Notes: generated by a model not told the origin, from the sequence alone. A stretch of 64,000 nucleotides of DNA from Kamptonema formosum PCC 6407 (GCF_000332155.1 NZ_KB235903.1:1831328-1895327), one strand, 5' to 3'; positions 38,583 through 47,363 are shown, counted from the first letter of the stretch. Numbers and translations are program-made.

Positions 38583-40172
38583 ATGGCTATTGGTTATCTC
38601 GCTCTCGTTCTCCACGCCCACCTGCCTTTCGTCCGCCACCCCGAAAGCGACTACGTTTTAGAAGAAGAATGGCTATTTGAGGCGATTACTGAAACCTACG
38701 TACCCCTGCTACAAGTATTTGAAGGGCTAAAACGCGACGGCATTGACTTCAAAATTACGATGAGCATGACACCGCCTTTAGTGGCGATGTTGCGCGATCC
38801 TCTGCTCCAAGACCGCTACGACGACCATTTGGCTAAACTAGAAGAACTTACCGAACTAGAAATCGAACACAATGCCCAAAACGGTCACGTTCGCTATCTG
38901 GCGGAACACTACGCTACTAGCTTTAATCAAGTCCGCAACCTCTGGGAACGCTACGATCGCGACTTGGTAAAAGCTTTTAAGCAGTTCCAAGACACTAACA
39001 ATCTCGAAATTATCACCTGTGGCGCTACTCACGGCTATTTGCCACTGATGAAGATGTATCCCGAAGCAGTGTGGGCGCAAATTAAAGTAGCCTGCGAACA
39101 CTACGAGCAAAACTTCGGTCGCCCTCCTAAAGGGATTTGGCTACCTGAATGCGCTTACTATGAAGGCTTGGAACGGATGTTAGCCGATGCTGGGCTGCGC
39201 TATTTCCTCACTGACGGTCACGGTATCCTTTACGCTCGTCCTCGTCCGCGCTATGGTAGCTACGCTCCGATCTTTACTGAGTCTGGGGTAGCGGTGTTTG
39301 GACGCGATCATGAGTCGTCGCAGCAGGTTTGGTCTTCGGAGGTGGGATATCCGGGAGCACCAGAGTATCGCGAATTCTATAAAGATTTGGGCTGGGAAGC
39401 CGAATACGATTACATTAAGCCCTACATAATGCCCAATGGTCAACGTAAGAATACTGGGATTAAGTATCACAAAATTACTGGCAGGGGTTTGGGTTTGGGT
39501 GATAAGGCCCTTTATGACCCCTACTGGGCGAGGGAAAAGACGGCGGAGCACGCTAGCAATTTTACTTTCAACCGGGAACGCCAAGTAGATCATCTCTACG
39601 GGATTATGCAGCGGCCTCCGATTATTGTTTCACCTTATGATGCTGAACTTTTTGGCCACTGGTGGTATGAGGGCCCTTGGTTCTTAGATTATTTGTTCCG
39701 TAAGTCTTGGTATGACCAACATACTTACGAGATGACTCACTTGGCGGATTATTTGCAGGGAAACCCTACTCAGCAAGTTTGTCGTCCTTCTCAGTCAAGT
39801 TGGGGTTTCCGGGGGTTCCACGAGTATTGGCTCAATGATACTAATGCTTGGATTTACCCGCACTTGCATAAGGCGACTGAGCGGATGATTGAGCTGGGAA
39901 ACCGCGAACCTGCGGATGAGTTGGAGTGGCGGGCTCTTAACCAGGCGGCGCGGGAATTGTTGCTAGCTCAGTCTTCTGACTGGGCGTTTATTATGCGGAC
40001 GGGGACTATGGTTCCTTATGCGGTACGGCGGACGCGATCGCATTTAATGCGTTTCCACAAACTCTATGATGAGGTAAAGGAAAGTAAGGTTGACTCCGGT
40101 TGGTTGGAAAAGGTGGAGGCGATCGATAATATTTTCCCTGAAATTAACTACCGGGTCTATAGATCGCTTTAG
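38583..40172 (+). CDS. GH57 family 1,4-alpha-glucan branching enzyme-like protein
   Basis: The 529-residue protein starts LALVLHAHLPFVRHPES, the first GH57 motif. The catalytic nucleophile Glu is in IWLPECAYYEGLERM and the acid/base Asp in SPYDAELFGHWWYEG. The length and the C-terminal helical domain (WRALNQAARELLLAQSSDWAFIM) fit the GH57 branching-enzyme group (AmyC/TK1436 type), with a DUF1957-like C-terminus. It likely acts on glycogen in the cytosol. Whether it branches or hydrolyses cannot be told from sequence. Confidence 0.9.
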   Translation: MAIGYLALVLHAHLPFVRHPESDYVLEEEWLFEAITETYVPLLQVFEGLKRDGIDFKITMSMTPPLVAMLRDPLLQDRYDDHLAKLEELTELEIEHNAQNGHVRYLAEHYATSFNQVRNLWERYDRDLVKAFKQFQDTNNLEIITCGATHGYLPLMKMYPEAVWAQIKVACEHYEQNFGRPPKGIWLPECAYYEGLERMLADAGLRYFLTDGHGILYARPRPRYGSYAPIFTESGVAVFGRDHESSQQVWSSEVGYPGAPEYREFYKDLGWEAEYDYIKPYIMPNGQRKNTGIKYHKITGRGLGLGDKALYDPYWAREKTAEHASNFTFNRERQVDHLYGIMQRPPIIVSPYDAELFGHWWYEGPWFLDYLFRKSWYDQHTYEMTHLADYLQGNPTQQVCRPSQSSWGFRGFHEYWLNDTNAWIYPHLHKATERMIELGNREPADELEWRALNQAARELLLAQSSDWAFIMRTGTMVPYAVRRTRSHLMRFHKLYDEVKESKVDSGWLEKVEAIDNIFPEINYRVYRSL

Positions 40173-40194
40173 TAGATATATAGGGAGCGCCCCC

Positions 40195-40228
40195 GCTCCC
40201 CCGCTCTTGAACAGAGGGGCGGGGGAGC
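40195..40228 (+). terminator. GC-rich hairpin after the GH57 gene
   Basis: GCTCCCCCGC (40195-40204) pairs with GCGGGGGAGC (40219-40228) over 10 bp. It lies 22 nt after the stop. No U-run follows. The next 370 bases hold AATTAAAAA repeats (about 40232-40330) and the promoter region of the receptor gene. Confidence 0.55.
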
Positions 40229-40602
40229 AACTTAATCAATTAAAAATCAAAAATGCAAAATAAAAAAAAATGCAAAATTAAAAATTGTGAGATTTAATTT
40301 TTAATTTTTAATTGTTAACTTTTAATTAATTAGAGCTTTGCTATTTTGGCATTTTCCTAATATTTTAGCACAGTAAGTACGGAAGACCTGGAAATTTTGG
40401 CATCCCTAGACTAACACCAACGCGATCGCTCATAAATGCTAGGGAGGGGTATAGAAAAAGCTAACTTTGTTCGTGACTAGCGTTGTAGAAGTTTGACAGT
40501 TTGTCGTTTGACACCAACAGCTAGTTGACATAGCATGACAGACGTATTTATCAAAGGCTTTGCACTGCGTGCAGTCTGCGATTAAGGGTGTGAGGAATTT
40601 AA

Positions 40603-43185
40603 GTGAATCAACAGAAGTTATCCAATTGGATGCGGCTGGGTTTTGCCATGTCAGTCTTTGTAGCTTTCCCCGCCAAGGCTGACATGATACAAGAGAACCA
40701 AGAAAAATTAAAGCCGCCCAATACTTCCAATTCTGAATTTTTCATAACCCAAATTTTCCCACTCAACGAAATCGATCGCCCTGCCACCACTGTTAAAGAG
40801 TGGCTGTCTCAATCTTCAACTCCCATTCCCGATTCCCAATCCCCAATTCAGATAACGGGCGTGCGACTCAATTCAACGGCTGATGGCATTGATGTCATCA
40901 TAGAAACGGCTCAAGGCAAAGCGATTGATGGTTCTACCTCCACTGAAGGAAACAACCTGATTGTGGACATTCCTAATGCACAGTTGCAGTTGCCAGAGGG
41001 TGAAGTGTTTCGTCAGGAAAATCCTGTCGAGGGCATTACCTCAGTCGATGTGACTAATGCCACGCCTAACAGCGTGCGAGTCATAGTTACCGGCAGCACG
41101 GGCGTACCAGTGGGTAAAGTAGTTTCCAGCCAACAAGGTTTGATTTTGAGTCTGACACAGCAGCCAGAAGCAGAAGAAATTGACATCGTTGTGACAGCGC
41201 AGAAACGACCTGAACCTGCTCAAGAAGTACCCCTTAGCCTGACGGTAATTCCTCAACAAACCCTAGAAGATGCCCAAATTAATTCGCTTCAAGAAATTGC
41301 TAACAACACGCCCAACTTTAGCTTCTTCCCAACCAATGCTGGAGGCTCTGACTTTAGTTACTACAGCATTCGTGGTCTGAACAACTTTAACTTTTTAGTT
41401 AGTCAGGATAGCGTTGGTTATTACATTGATGATGTTCCTTTTGATTTCGGTGCTTTTTTAGACTTGGGATTGCTGGACTTGGAGCGAGTTGAGGTGCTAC
41501 GAGGCCCCCAGAGTACGCTGTATGGCAGAAGTAGCCCTGCTGGGGTGGTCAACATCGTTTCTCGTCCGCCAACCAATTTTTCAGAGCTTCGCATCACCGG
41601 AGGTTATGGTAACTACAACTTCCGAGAAGCACAACTTTCTTACAGTAATGCCATTATTCCCGATCGACTGGCATTTCGATTAGCAGGAGCCTATCGAGGG
41701 CGGGATGGTGTCTTTGAGAATGAAACCCTCGATCGCACAGTGGGCGAACGGGAACAACTATTGGGGCGAGCACAACTCTTATGGACTCCCTCACGGGAAT
41801 GGAGTGTTTCATTCAACACATACATCAATGACACTAACGACGGCGATCCGGTATTTACCCGACAGGATGCTGACGATCCCTTTGAAACCTTTAAAGCGGT
41901 TGATGGATTTGTTCGACTCAACAGCAATACTCAAGCATTAAGAGTTGGCTACAACGGCACTGACTTTCGGGCCACCTCGATTACCGCACGACGCTTCAGC
42001 AACCAAGAAGTCTTGTCGGGGGATAGTTTCTCTCCACCGCTTGATTTGTTCCGTTCGGCGATTGACTTCAACTCAACGGTATGGACGCAAGAAATTCGAC
42101 TTCAGTCACCTGCAAATGCCGATCGCTTCAAGTGGTTAATCGGTGGATATTACGAGTCTCGTGCATTCAATGTTGATAATGATGCCTTTGAATATACCGC
42201 TGTTGGCGCTACCCAGTTTGGCTTGGAGTCGGCTGGACAAAATCGAGTAATTGCCGAACAGGATCGCAATACCTATGCGGTGTTTGGTCAAATTGACTAC
42301 AAGCCAATCGATCCCCTCACCCTGTTTGTTGGGTTGCGGTATGAGACATCGGATTACGACCTCGATCGCCGTCGCATTTTTGAAGCAGCAGACAGCGTGA
42401 CGGTCTTAAATCCAAGTATTCAGACAGAAGGCAGTAGCAGTGAATTGATTCCCCGGTTTGGGCTGCAATACCGCTTTAGCCCGAATGCGATGGCTTATGC
42501 CACGATCGCCAAAGGCTACCGACCGAGTGGTTTCAACTATCGCGCCGATACGGAAGAGATCCGGCGCTATGAGGAAGAAAAGACCTGGACTTACGAAGTT
42601 GGAGTGAAGTCTTCCTGGTTTAACGATCGCTTAATCGCAAACTTGTCTGTGTTTCACAATGATGTTGACGGTTATCAAGTGTTGCTGGTTGATGAACTTG
42701 GCTTCTTTAGAAATATTGCCAGTGCTGATGTGAAAGCGACTGGGCTAGAATTTGAACTCAGCGCCAAAGTGGTAAGAGGATTGGATATTACTGCTGGAAT
42801 TGGTTACGTAAATAGCCAATTCACAAGGTACAGAAATCCCCTGCTAGGAAGTGACTTCAGCAACAATCGCGTTCCCTTTGCACCAGATATTACTTACAAC
42901 TTAGCGTTGCAGTATCGTAGTCCCGACGGACTTTTTGCCCGTGCCGAATTGCGGGGCTATGGTACAACCTATTTTGATGATGCTAATCAGGTGAAGCAAG
43001 ACCCGTTCGCGATCGTCAATTTGCGTCTAGGTTATGAATGGCGGGATTATGGCATTTATGTCTTTGCCAATAACTTATTTGACACTCGCTACATTACTTC
43101 TGGATTTCAATTCCCACCGCCCAATGTAACAGCAGGATTTGGTGAACCAGTTACCTATGGATTTCAAGTTCGGGCTAATTTTTAG
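40603..43185 (+). CDS. TonB-dependent siderophore receptor with N-terminal AMIN domain
   Basis: The 860-residue protein starts at a GTG preceded by GAGGA. It has a weak signal peptide (LGFAMSVFVAFPAKA), an AMIN domain (about 80-190; ITGVRLNSTADGIDVIIET), a plug domain (about 200-320; IDIVVTAQKRPEPAQEVPLSLTVI and VEVLRGPQSTLYGRSSPAG) and a beta barrel ending in Phe (YGFQVRANF). The AMIN-plug-barrel layout is typical of cyanobacterial siderophore receptors, the AMIN domain probably binding the cell wall. The TonB box is likely DIVVTA. It forms an operon with the MFS gene and is a plausible Fur target. Confidence 0.92.
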   Translation: MNQQKLSNWMRLGFAMSVFVAFPAKADMIQENQEKLKPPNTSNSEFFITQIFPLNEIDRPATTVKEWLSQSSTPIPDSQSPIQITGVRLNSTADGIDVIIETAQGKAIDGSTSTEGNNLIVDIPNAQLQLPEGEVFRQENPVEGITSVDVTNATPNSVRVIVTGSTGVPVGKVVSSQQGLILSLTQQPEAEEIDIVVTAQKRPEPAQEVPLSLTVIPQQTLEDAQINSLQEIANNTPNFSFFPTNAGGSDFSYYSIRGLNNFNFLVSQDSVGYYIDDVPFDFGAFLDLGLLDLERVEVLRGPQSTLYGRSSPAGVVNIVSRPPTNFSELRITGGYGNYNFREAQLSYSNAIIPDRLAFRLAGAYRGRDGVFENETLDRTVGEREQLLGRAQLLWTPSREWSVSFNTYINDTNDGDPVFTRQDADDPFETFKAVDGFVRLNSNTQALRVGYNGTDFRATSITARRFSNQEVLSGDSFSPPLDLFRSAIDFNSTVWTQEIRLQSPANADRFKWLIGGYYESRAFNVDNDAFEYTAVGATQFGLESAGQNRVIAEQDRNTYAVFGQIDYKPIDPLTLFVGLRYETSDYDLDRRRIFEAADSVTVLNPSIQTEGSSSELIPRFGLQYRFSPNAMAYATIAKGYRPSGFNYRADTEEIRRYEEEKTWTYEVGVKSSWFNDRLIANLSVFHNDVDGYQVLLVDELGFFRNIASADVKATGLEFELSAKVVRGLDITAGIGYVNSQFTRYRNPLLGSDFSNNRVPFAPDITYNLALQYRSPDGLFARAELRGYGTTYFDDANQVKQDPFAIVNLRLGYEWRDYGIYVFANNLFDTRYITSGFQFPPPNVTAGFGEPVTYGFQVRANF

Positions 43186-43202
43186 GGAAACTGGCTATTT
43201 TT

Positions 43203-44396
43203 ATGAAAAAGAAACTAATTCTGCTTGCCAGTCTTTATATCTCCCAGTACATTCCAACCACGTTTTTTATCCAGACTGTTCCGGTGTTGATGCGACAACA
43301 GAATATGTCACTGGGAGCGATCGGTTTTTTAGGTTTCCTGATCGTTCCGTCTGCCTTAAAATTTCTTTGGTCGCCGCTGGTCGATCGTTATCGTCTACCT
43401 GGGTTAGGACATTATCGGGGTTGGATTATTAGTTTACAAAGTTTGTCGATTGTCACGCTGCTGGTGACAGCTTCTCTGAATGTGCAGACAAACATCACCG
43501 AATTACTTGTCTGTATGTTTTTAGCCTTCTTATTTTCTTCGAGCCAAGATATTGCTACGGATGCTTTAGCGGTTAACATACTTCTACCTCAAGAGCGTGG
43601 TATTGGCAACGCGATTCAAGCTAGTGGCAATTTTTTGGGAGCTATTATTGGTGGTGGTGCAGCCCTAATTTTACTGGAAAAAGTCGGATTTCGGACTACC
43701 CTGCTGACAATGGCGATCGCCTTGCTGCTATGTTTAGTCCCGATTCTGTTTCATCAAGAACATCTAATTTCAGTCGCCAAATCTCCCGCGATCGAATCCT
43801 ACCTTCAGCCGTTTATTCGCTTCTTTTCTCGTCCAAACATGGGGTTATGGCTACTGGTAGTGTTGCTGTATATGATTAGCGAAAATATTTCGGTTACGTT
43901 AATTCGTCCCCTGTTGGTCGATCGCGACTTATCTTTATCTGATATTGGTTGGTTACTAGGTGTAGTCAGCTACGTTTCTAGAATTATCGCTGCGTTGATG
44001 GCAGGAGTGCTGATCCCACAGTGGGGGCGTAAGCGATCGCTGATCGCTTTTGGTGCGATCGCCAATGTTGCTACGCTGTTGTATATCTTACCTGCTGCTG
44101 GTGTTGCGAGTCCGTCTATCCTGTACGCGGTGTGCATTCTCGTCAGCGCTGCTCAAAGTATGGCATACACCGCCCTCTTGACCGCCATGATGGATCGCAG
44201 CAATCCTACTACGGCAGGTACTGATTATACGACTCAAATTTCAGTTGCGTTTGTGGGTGTAGTTGCTACCACAATTCTGGGTGGAATGGTGGCTGATGCG
44301 ATCGGATATACACTCACGTTAATCATCGGTGTAGTTGTGAGTTTATCGAGCGTGCTGTTGATTCCCCAAGTATACAAAGACACTCTGGGGACTTAA
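43203..44396 (+). CDS. MFS transporter, RhtX/FptX-like siderophore permease
   Basis: The 397-residue protein has about 12 membrane helices and the conserved MFS loop PSALKFLWSPLVDRYRLPGLGHYRGWI. It resembles the PAT/AmpG-RhtX group, single-component inner-membrane permeases that import siderophores. The start is only 17 nt after the receptor stop, so the two genes are one operon and likely take one ligand across both membranes. No periplasmic binding protein or ABC permease is nearby, which agrees with an RhtX-type route. Confidence 0.85.
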   Translation: MKKKLILLASLYISQYIPTTFFIQTVPVLMRQQNMSLGAIGFLGFLIVPSALKFLWSPLVDRYRLPGLGHYRGWIISLQSLSIVTLLVTASLNVQTNITELLVCMFLAFLFSSSQDIATDALAVNILLPQERGIGNAIQASGNFLGAIIGGGAALILLEKVGFRTTLLTMAIALLLCLVPILFHQEHLISVAKSPAIESYLQPFIRFFSRPNMGLWLLVVLLYMISENISVTLIRPLLVDRDLSLSDIGWLLGVVSYVSRIIAALMAGVLIPQWGRKRSLIAFGAIANVATLLYILPAAGVASPSILYAVCILVSAAQSMAYTALLTAMMDRSNPTTAGTDYTTQISVAFVGVVATTILGGMVADAIGYTLTLIIGVVVSLSSVLLIPQVYKDTLGT

Positions 44397-44692
44397 TCAA
44401 GACTCGAAATCGCCATTCTGCTGTCAATATTGAGTTATAGCAACCTTCTTGGTAGTTAGGACATTTTAGTTTCCTCAAACCCTTAATTCTATTCCCTTCT
44501 TCCTCTTCTTCCCTGAGCATCGGAGCATCGGAGCATCGTAGTCCCTAGTCCCTAACCGACGAAAGCGGTTGCGATATGTAAATTTTTGTAAAAAAAGCGA
44601 TTTTGTAAATTTGAATACAGAATTGTCTGTTATAGTCATAAAAGAAAGGAAAAAAAGTTAAACATTACTCAAGCAATAGAGAGGAACCAGAT
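44397..44692. promoter_or_regulatory. Upstream region of the small-protein array
   Basis: The first part contains repeats near 44515-44555 (GGAGCATC units, then GTCCCTA units). An AT-rich tract follows with a TATAGT hexamer at 44631-44636 as a possible -10 element, then a purine-rich leader (GAAAGGAAAAAAAG) and GAGGA before the ATG at 44693. No good -35 is seen at the right spacing. Confidence 0.35.
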
Positions 44693-44887
44693 ATGTCTAC
44701 CGAAGATCAAGCTCGCGCTCTGATGATGCGTCACCACCATTTAGTTAAGAACCGACAGCAATCTCTGCTCTCGCGTACCGCCGCCGAAGTAGGCCTTGAA
44801 GATACTACCTACCGGGGGCACATTCAAGGTAAGCCACAATCGAGCTTCCAAGCTAGTTATGACCGCAGCAATGCAACAATGAGCTAA
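44693..44887 (+). CDS. Small-protein array, gene 1 (64 aa), unrecognised family
   Basis: The protein starts MSTEDQARALMMRHHHLVKN and shares its first 34 residues with four following genes. Its unique C-terminal half (GHIQGKPQSSFQASYDRSNA) is probably the ancestral form, since the others are shorter. The N-terminal half is basic and rich in Arg, His and Gln, and should be helical; no cysteines or membrane segment occur. I know no function. The stop codon lies inside a hairpin with a short T tail, which may separate this gene's expression from the rest. Confidence 0.8.
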   Translation: MSTEDQARALMMRHHHLVKNRQQSLLSRTAAEVGLEDTTYRGHIQGKPQSSFQASYDRSNATMS

Positions 44888-44898
44888 AAAAGCTCATT
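44878..44898 (+). terminator. Hairpin at the stop codon of array gene 1
   Basis: AATGAGCT (44878-44885) pairs perfectly with AGCTCATT (44891-44898) around AAAAA, with further T residues behind it. The stop codon TAA at 44885-44887 lies at the loop edge. It may act as an attenuator between gene 1 and gene 2. Confidence 0.6.
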
Positions 44899-44945
44899 TT
44901 CCTCCTTTGCCCACGCAATTTTACAAAAATTTGGAGAAACCAATC

Positions 44946-45083
44946 ATGTCTACTGAAAATCAAGCACGGGCTTTAATGAACCGTCACCAACACCAAGTCA
45001 AGAATCGCCAACAATCTTTACTTTCCCGTACTGCTGAGGAAGTTGGTTTGGATGCTACTCGCATGACTGGCGATCGCAAATAA
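44946..45083 (+). CDS. Small-protein array, gene 2 (45 aa)
   Basis: This 45-residue member starts MSTENQARALMNRHQHQVKN and ends GLDATRMTGDRK. A GGAGA site lies 8 nt before the ATG. The protein is identical to that of gene 3; the DNA differs only at two silent sites. Its last codons use the HIP1-like GGCGATCGC. The strong codon bias and ideal ribosome-binding site suggest high expression, which is inference. Confidence 0.8.
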   Translation: MSTENQARALMNRHQHQVKNRQQSLLSRTAEEVGLDATRMTGDRK

Positions 45084-45146
45084 TCGCCTCTTACTTACAC
45101 CCCCTCACGTTATTTACCTTAATTATTAAATAGGGAGAAACCAATC

Positions 45147-45284
45147 ATGTCTACTGAAAATCAAGCACGGGCTTTAATGAATCGTCATCAACACCAAGTC
45201 AAGAATCGCCAACAATCTTTACTTTCCCGTACTGCTGAGGAAGTTGGTTTGGATGCTACTCGCATGACTGGCGATCGCAAATAA
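45147..45284 (+). CDS. Small-protein array, gene 3 (45 aa)
   Basis: The product is identical to gene 2 in all 45 residues. The 63-nt spacer upstream contains CCCCCTCACGTTATTTACCT and GGGAGAAACC, which recur before genes 4 and 5. The start-to-start distance from gene 2 is 201 bp, so the repeating unit includes gene and leader. Confidence 0.8.
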   Translation: MSTENQARALMNRHQHQVKNRQQSLLSRTAEEVGLDATRMTGDRK

Positions 45285-45348
45285 TCACATCGTATTTACA
45301 CCCCCTCACGTTATTTACCTTAACTACTGAATCGGGAGAATCTAAATT

Positions 45349-45525
45349 ATGTCTACTGAAGACCAAGCACGGACTCTGATGAACCGCCATCAACACCAAG
45401 TCAAAAATCGCCAAGACACCATACTTGCTCGCAGCGCTGAGGAAGTTGGCGCAGATCCAACGCACATTATTCATACTGAGGAAGTTAGCGCGGATACAAC
45501 CCAAGTGGTTCGCGATCGCAAATAA
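45349..45525 (+). CDS. Small-protein array, gene 4 (58 aa), diverged
   Basis: This copy keeps the N-terminal MSTEDQARTLMNRHQHQVKN and the EEVGAD block but changes QQSLLSRT to QDTILARS, and it is longer: a second EEVSADTTQ segment repeats the EEVGADPTH pattern, an internal duplication of about 13 residues. It ends RDRK like genes 2, 3 and 5. Its leader has GGGAGA but a changed sequence (ATCTAAATT) just before the ATG. Confidence 0.78.
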   Translation: MSTEDQARTLMNRHQHQVKNRQDTILARSAEEVGADPTHIIHTEEVSADTTQVVRDRK

Positions 45526-45603
45526 TCGCCTCGCAAATAATCGCCTCGCACTTACACCCCCTCACGTTATTTACCTTAATTATTAAATTGGGAGCAACCA
45601 ATC

Positions 45604-45741
45604 ATGTCTACTGAAAATCAAGCACGGGCTTTAATGAATCGTCACCAACACCAAGTCAAGAATCGTCAACAATCTCTACTTTCCCGTACCTCTGAGGAAG
45701 TTGGCTTGGATTCTACTCGGATAACTGGCGATCGCAAATAA
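45604..45741 (+). CDS. Small-protein array, gene 5 (45 aa)
   Basis: The last member differs from genes 2/3 at four residues (TSEEVGLDSTRITGDRK at the C-terminus). The leader again has CCCCCTCACGTTATTTACCT and GGGAGCAACC. A local 16-bp duplication (AATAATCGCCTCGCA units) lies between genes 4 and 5. Conservation of the frame with silent and conservative changes argues that the protein is under selection. Confidence 0.8.
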   Translation: MSTENQARALMNRHQHQVKNRQQSLLSRTSEEVGLDSTRITGDRK

Positions 45742-45774
45742 ATTCTTCGCCCATAAAAATGCAATTTACAAAAA

Positions 45775-45824
45775 AGTCGCGACTTCCTCCCCAGATTAAT
45801 TCTGTAACAGAGGAAGCCGCGACT
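45775..45824. terminator. Strong hairpin closing the small-protein array
   Basis: AGTCGCGACTTCCTC (45775-45789) pairs with GAGGAAGCCGCGACT (45810-45824) over 15 bp with one mismatch. On the minus strand it is followed by a T run (complement of AAAAAA before 45775), so as an intrinsic terminator it would work best for minus-strand transcripts. On the plus strand it may stabilise the array mRNA 3' end or separate it from argJ. Confidence 0.6.
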
Positions 45825-45884
45825 GCCATATTATATTGATGATATAATCCGCTCTCAGCAGATTGCGGATGTAGCGAGGTAATT

Positions 45885-47126
45885 ATGTCGGACTGGCAAG
45901 TAATTAGCGGCGGGGTAACGGCTCCGAGAGGGTATAAAGCAGCGGGTATTGTGGCGGGGTTGAAGCCTTCGGGAGCACCGGATTTAACTTTAATTTTGTC
46001 AGAAGTGGATGCGATCGCAGCGGGCGTTTTCACTACCTCTGTCGTGCGAGCAGCTTGTGTGGACTATTGCCGAGGGCGGTTGCAAGATAAACCCAGTGCG
46101 AAAGCGATTTTGTGCAATGCGGGTCAAGCTAACGCTGCTACTGGCGAACAAGGCTGGGCCGATGCGATCGAAAGTGCTCAGGTTTTGGCGGGAGCACTGA
46201 ATATTTCCCCAGACTTAATTCTGATCGCTTCTACTGGAGTAATTGGACAGCGCATTAAGATGGAACCGTTGAAAGCTGCGATTCCGCAATTGGTAGCTGC
46301 GGCTTCTGAAACGGGTTCAGACGCGGCGGCTAAGGCGATTTGTACGACAGATTTAGTACCGAAAACCATTGCTTTAGAAACTTTATTTGGCGATCGCCCA
46401 GTTCGCATCGGCGGAATCTGCAAAGGTTCGGGAATGATTCACCCAAATATGGCAACTTTGCTAGCATTTGTTACTTGCGACGCAGCGGTATCGCCGCATT
46501 TATGGCAAGAAATGTTAAGTCGGGCCGCCGATCGGAGTTTCAATCAAATTACTGTTGATGGTGATACAAGTACCAATGATTCTTTAATTGCTTTAGCGAA
46601 TGGCCAGTCTCGCACACCTGCGATTACGGAAATGGGGCCAGATGCGGAAAAATTAGAGGCAATGTTGACAGAGGTTTGTATATATTTAGCTAAGTCAATT
46701 GCCCGTGATGGGGAAGGTGCAACTTGTTTAATTGAAGTACAAGTTAGTGGCGCACCTGATGAAGCATCTGCCAGTAAAATTGCCAAAACAATAGTCGGTT
46801 CTTCTTTAGTAAAATCAGCAATTTTTGGTCGCGATCCAAATTGGGGAAGGATTGCGGCGGCGGCGGGACGTGCGGGTGTACCCTTCGATCAGGAAAATTT
46901 GCGGATTCAATTAGGCGATTTTTTGATGATGGAAAATGGTCAACCTTTGCCATTCGATCGGGTTGCTGCGAGTAATTATATGAAAGCAGCGGCGGCGGGT
47001 GAATATTTGAAGGGAGATACTGTTTTAATTCAGGTGAGTGTTGGTAATGGAAATGGTAGCGGGAAGGCTTGGGGCTGTGATTTGAGTTATGACTATGTGA
47101 AGATTAACGCTGAGTACACGACTTAA
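45885..47126 (+). CDS. argJ: Bifunctional ornithine acetyltransferase / glutamate N-acetyltransferase
   Basis: The 413-residue protein is ArgJ. The self-cleavage site is the Thr in KGSGMIHPNMATLLAF, which splits the precursor into alpha and beta chains. GVTAPRGYKAAGIVAGLKPSG and TVDGDTSTNDSLIALANG are also typical. It runs the cyclic acetyl-transfer steps of arginine synthesis. The start has a GAGGT site. It is followed by a hairpin that doubles as a REP unit. Confidence 0.96.
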   Translation: MSDWQVISGGVTAPRGYKAAGIVAGLKPSGAPDLTLILSEVDAIAAGVFTTSVVRAACVDYCRGRLQDKPSAKAILCNAGQANAATGEQGWADAIESAQVLAGALNISPDLILIASTGVIGQRIKMEPLKAAIPQLVAAASETGSDAAAKAICTTDLVPKTIALETLFGDRPVRIGGICKGSGMIHPNMATLLAFVTCDAAVSPHLWQEMLSRAADRSFNQITVDGDTSTNDSLIALANGQSRTPAITEMGPDAEKLEAMLTEVCIYLAKSIARDGEGATCLIEVQVSGAPDEASASKIAKTIVGSSLVKSAIFGRDPNWGRIAAAAGRAGVPFDQENLRIQLGDFLMMENGQPLPFDRVAASNYMKAAAAGEYLKGDTVLIQVSVGNGNGSGKAWGCDLSYDYVKINAEYTT

Positions 47127-47142
47127 TAGATGTCTATTCTTT

Positions 47143-47193
47143 AGTCCGCGAAGGCGGACTTTGTTTGTGTAGGCGCGATTTCAATCGCCTGCG
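47143..47193 (+). repeat. REP-like unit A, also argJ terminator
   Basis: AGTCCGC-GAAG-GCGGACT forms a perfect 7-bp stem followed by TTTGTTTG, acting as the argJ terminator. It continues with TGTAGGCGCGATTTCAATCG, containing the second palindrome GCGATT/AATCGC. The same composite occurs at 47275-47326 (inverted) and 47793-47843 (direct). Confidence 0.75.
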
Positions 47194-47220
47194 TTCCTGC
47201 ATTCCTGATTTGGATTCATC

Positions 47221-47273
47221 CTCGATGATTACAGATGATTACATCCCCGATGATTACATCCTCGATGATTACA
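47221..47273. repeat. GATGATTACATC tandem repeats inside the REP pair
   Basis: Four near-copies of GATGATTACA(T)CCyC lie in tandem in the spacer between REP units A and B. Confidence 0.7.
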
Positions 47274-47274
47274 T

Positions 47275-47326
47275 CCCCCGGCGATTGAAATCGCGGCTAC
47301 ACAAACAAAACCCGCCTTCGCGGGTT
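47275..47326 (-). repeat. REP-like unit B (inverted)
   Basis: This is unit A/C in reverse orientation: GGCGATTGAAATCGCGGCTA followed by the stem AACCCGC-CTTC-GCGGGTT at 47309-47326. Units A and B form an inverted pair of the kind called REPIN. Confidence 0.75.
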
Positions 47327-47363
47327 GAAGAAGAGCGTTAAATTTTTATATCTTTTAAGAGGA

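Larger units (their letters stand above)
45084..45603 (+). repeat. Repeated leaders of the small-protein array
   Basis: The spacers before genes 3, 4 and 5 share a common sequence of about 45 nt containing CACCCCCTCACGTTATTTAC and a following AT-rich tract, with a GGGAG site. Gene 2 has a different spacer. The shared leader could be a processing site or a common regulatory target. Confidence 0.75.

Noticed and set aside
47325..47363. Upstream TTG start for the Y1 transposase
   Set aside because: It lies inside the REP hairpin; the ATG at 47364 begins right before the conserved fold.
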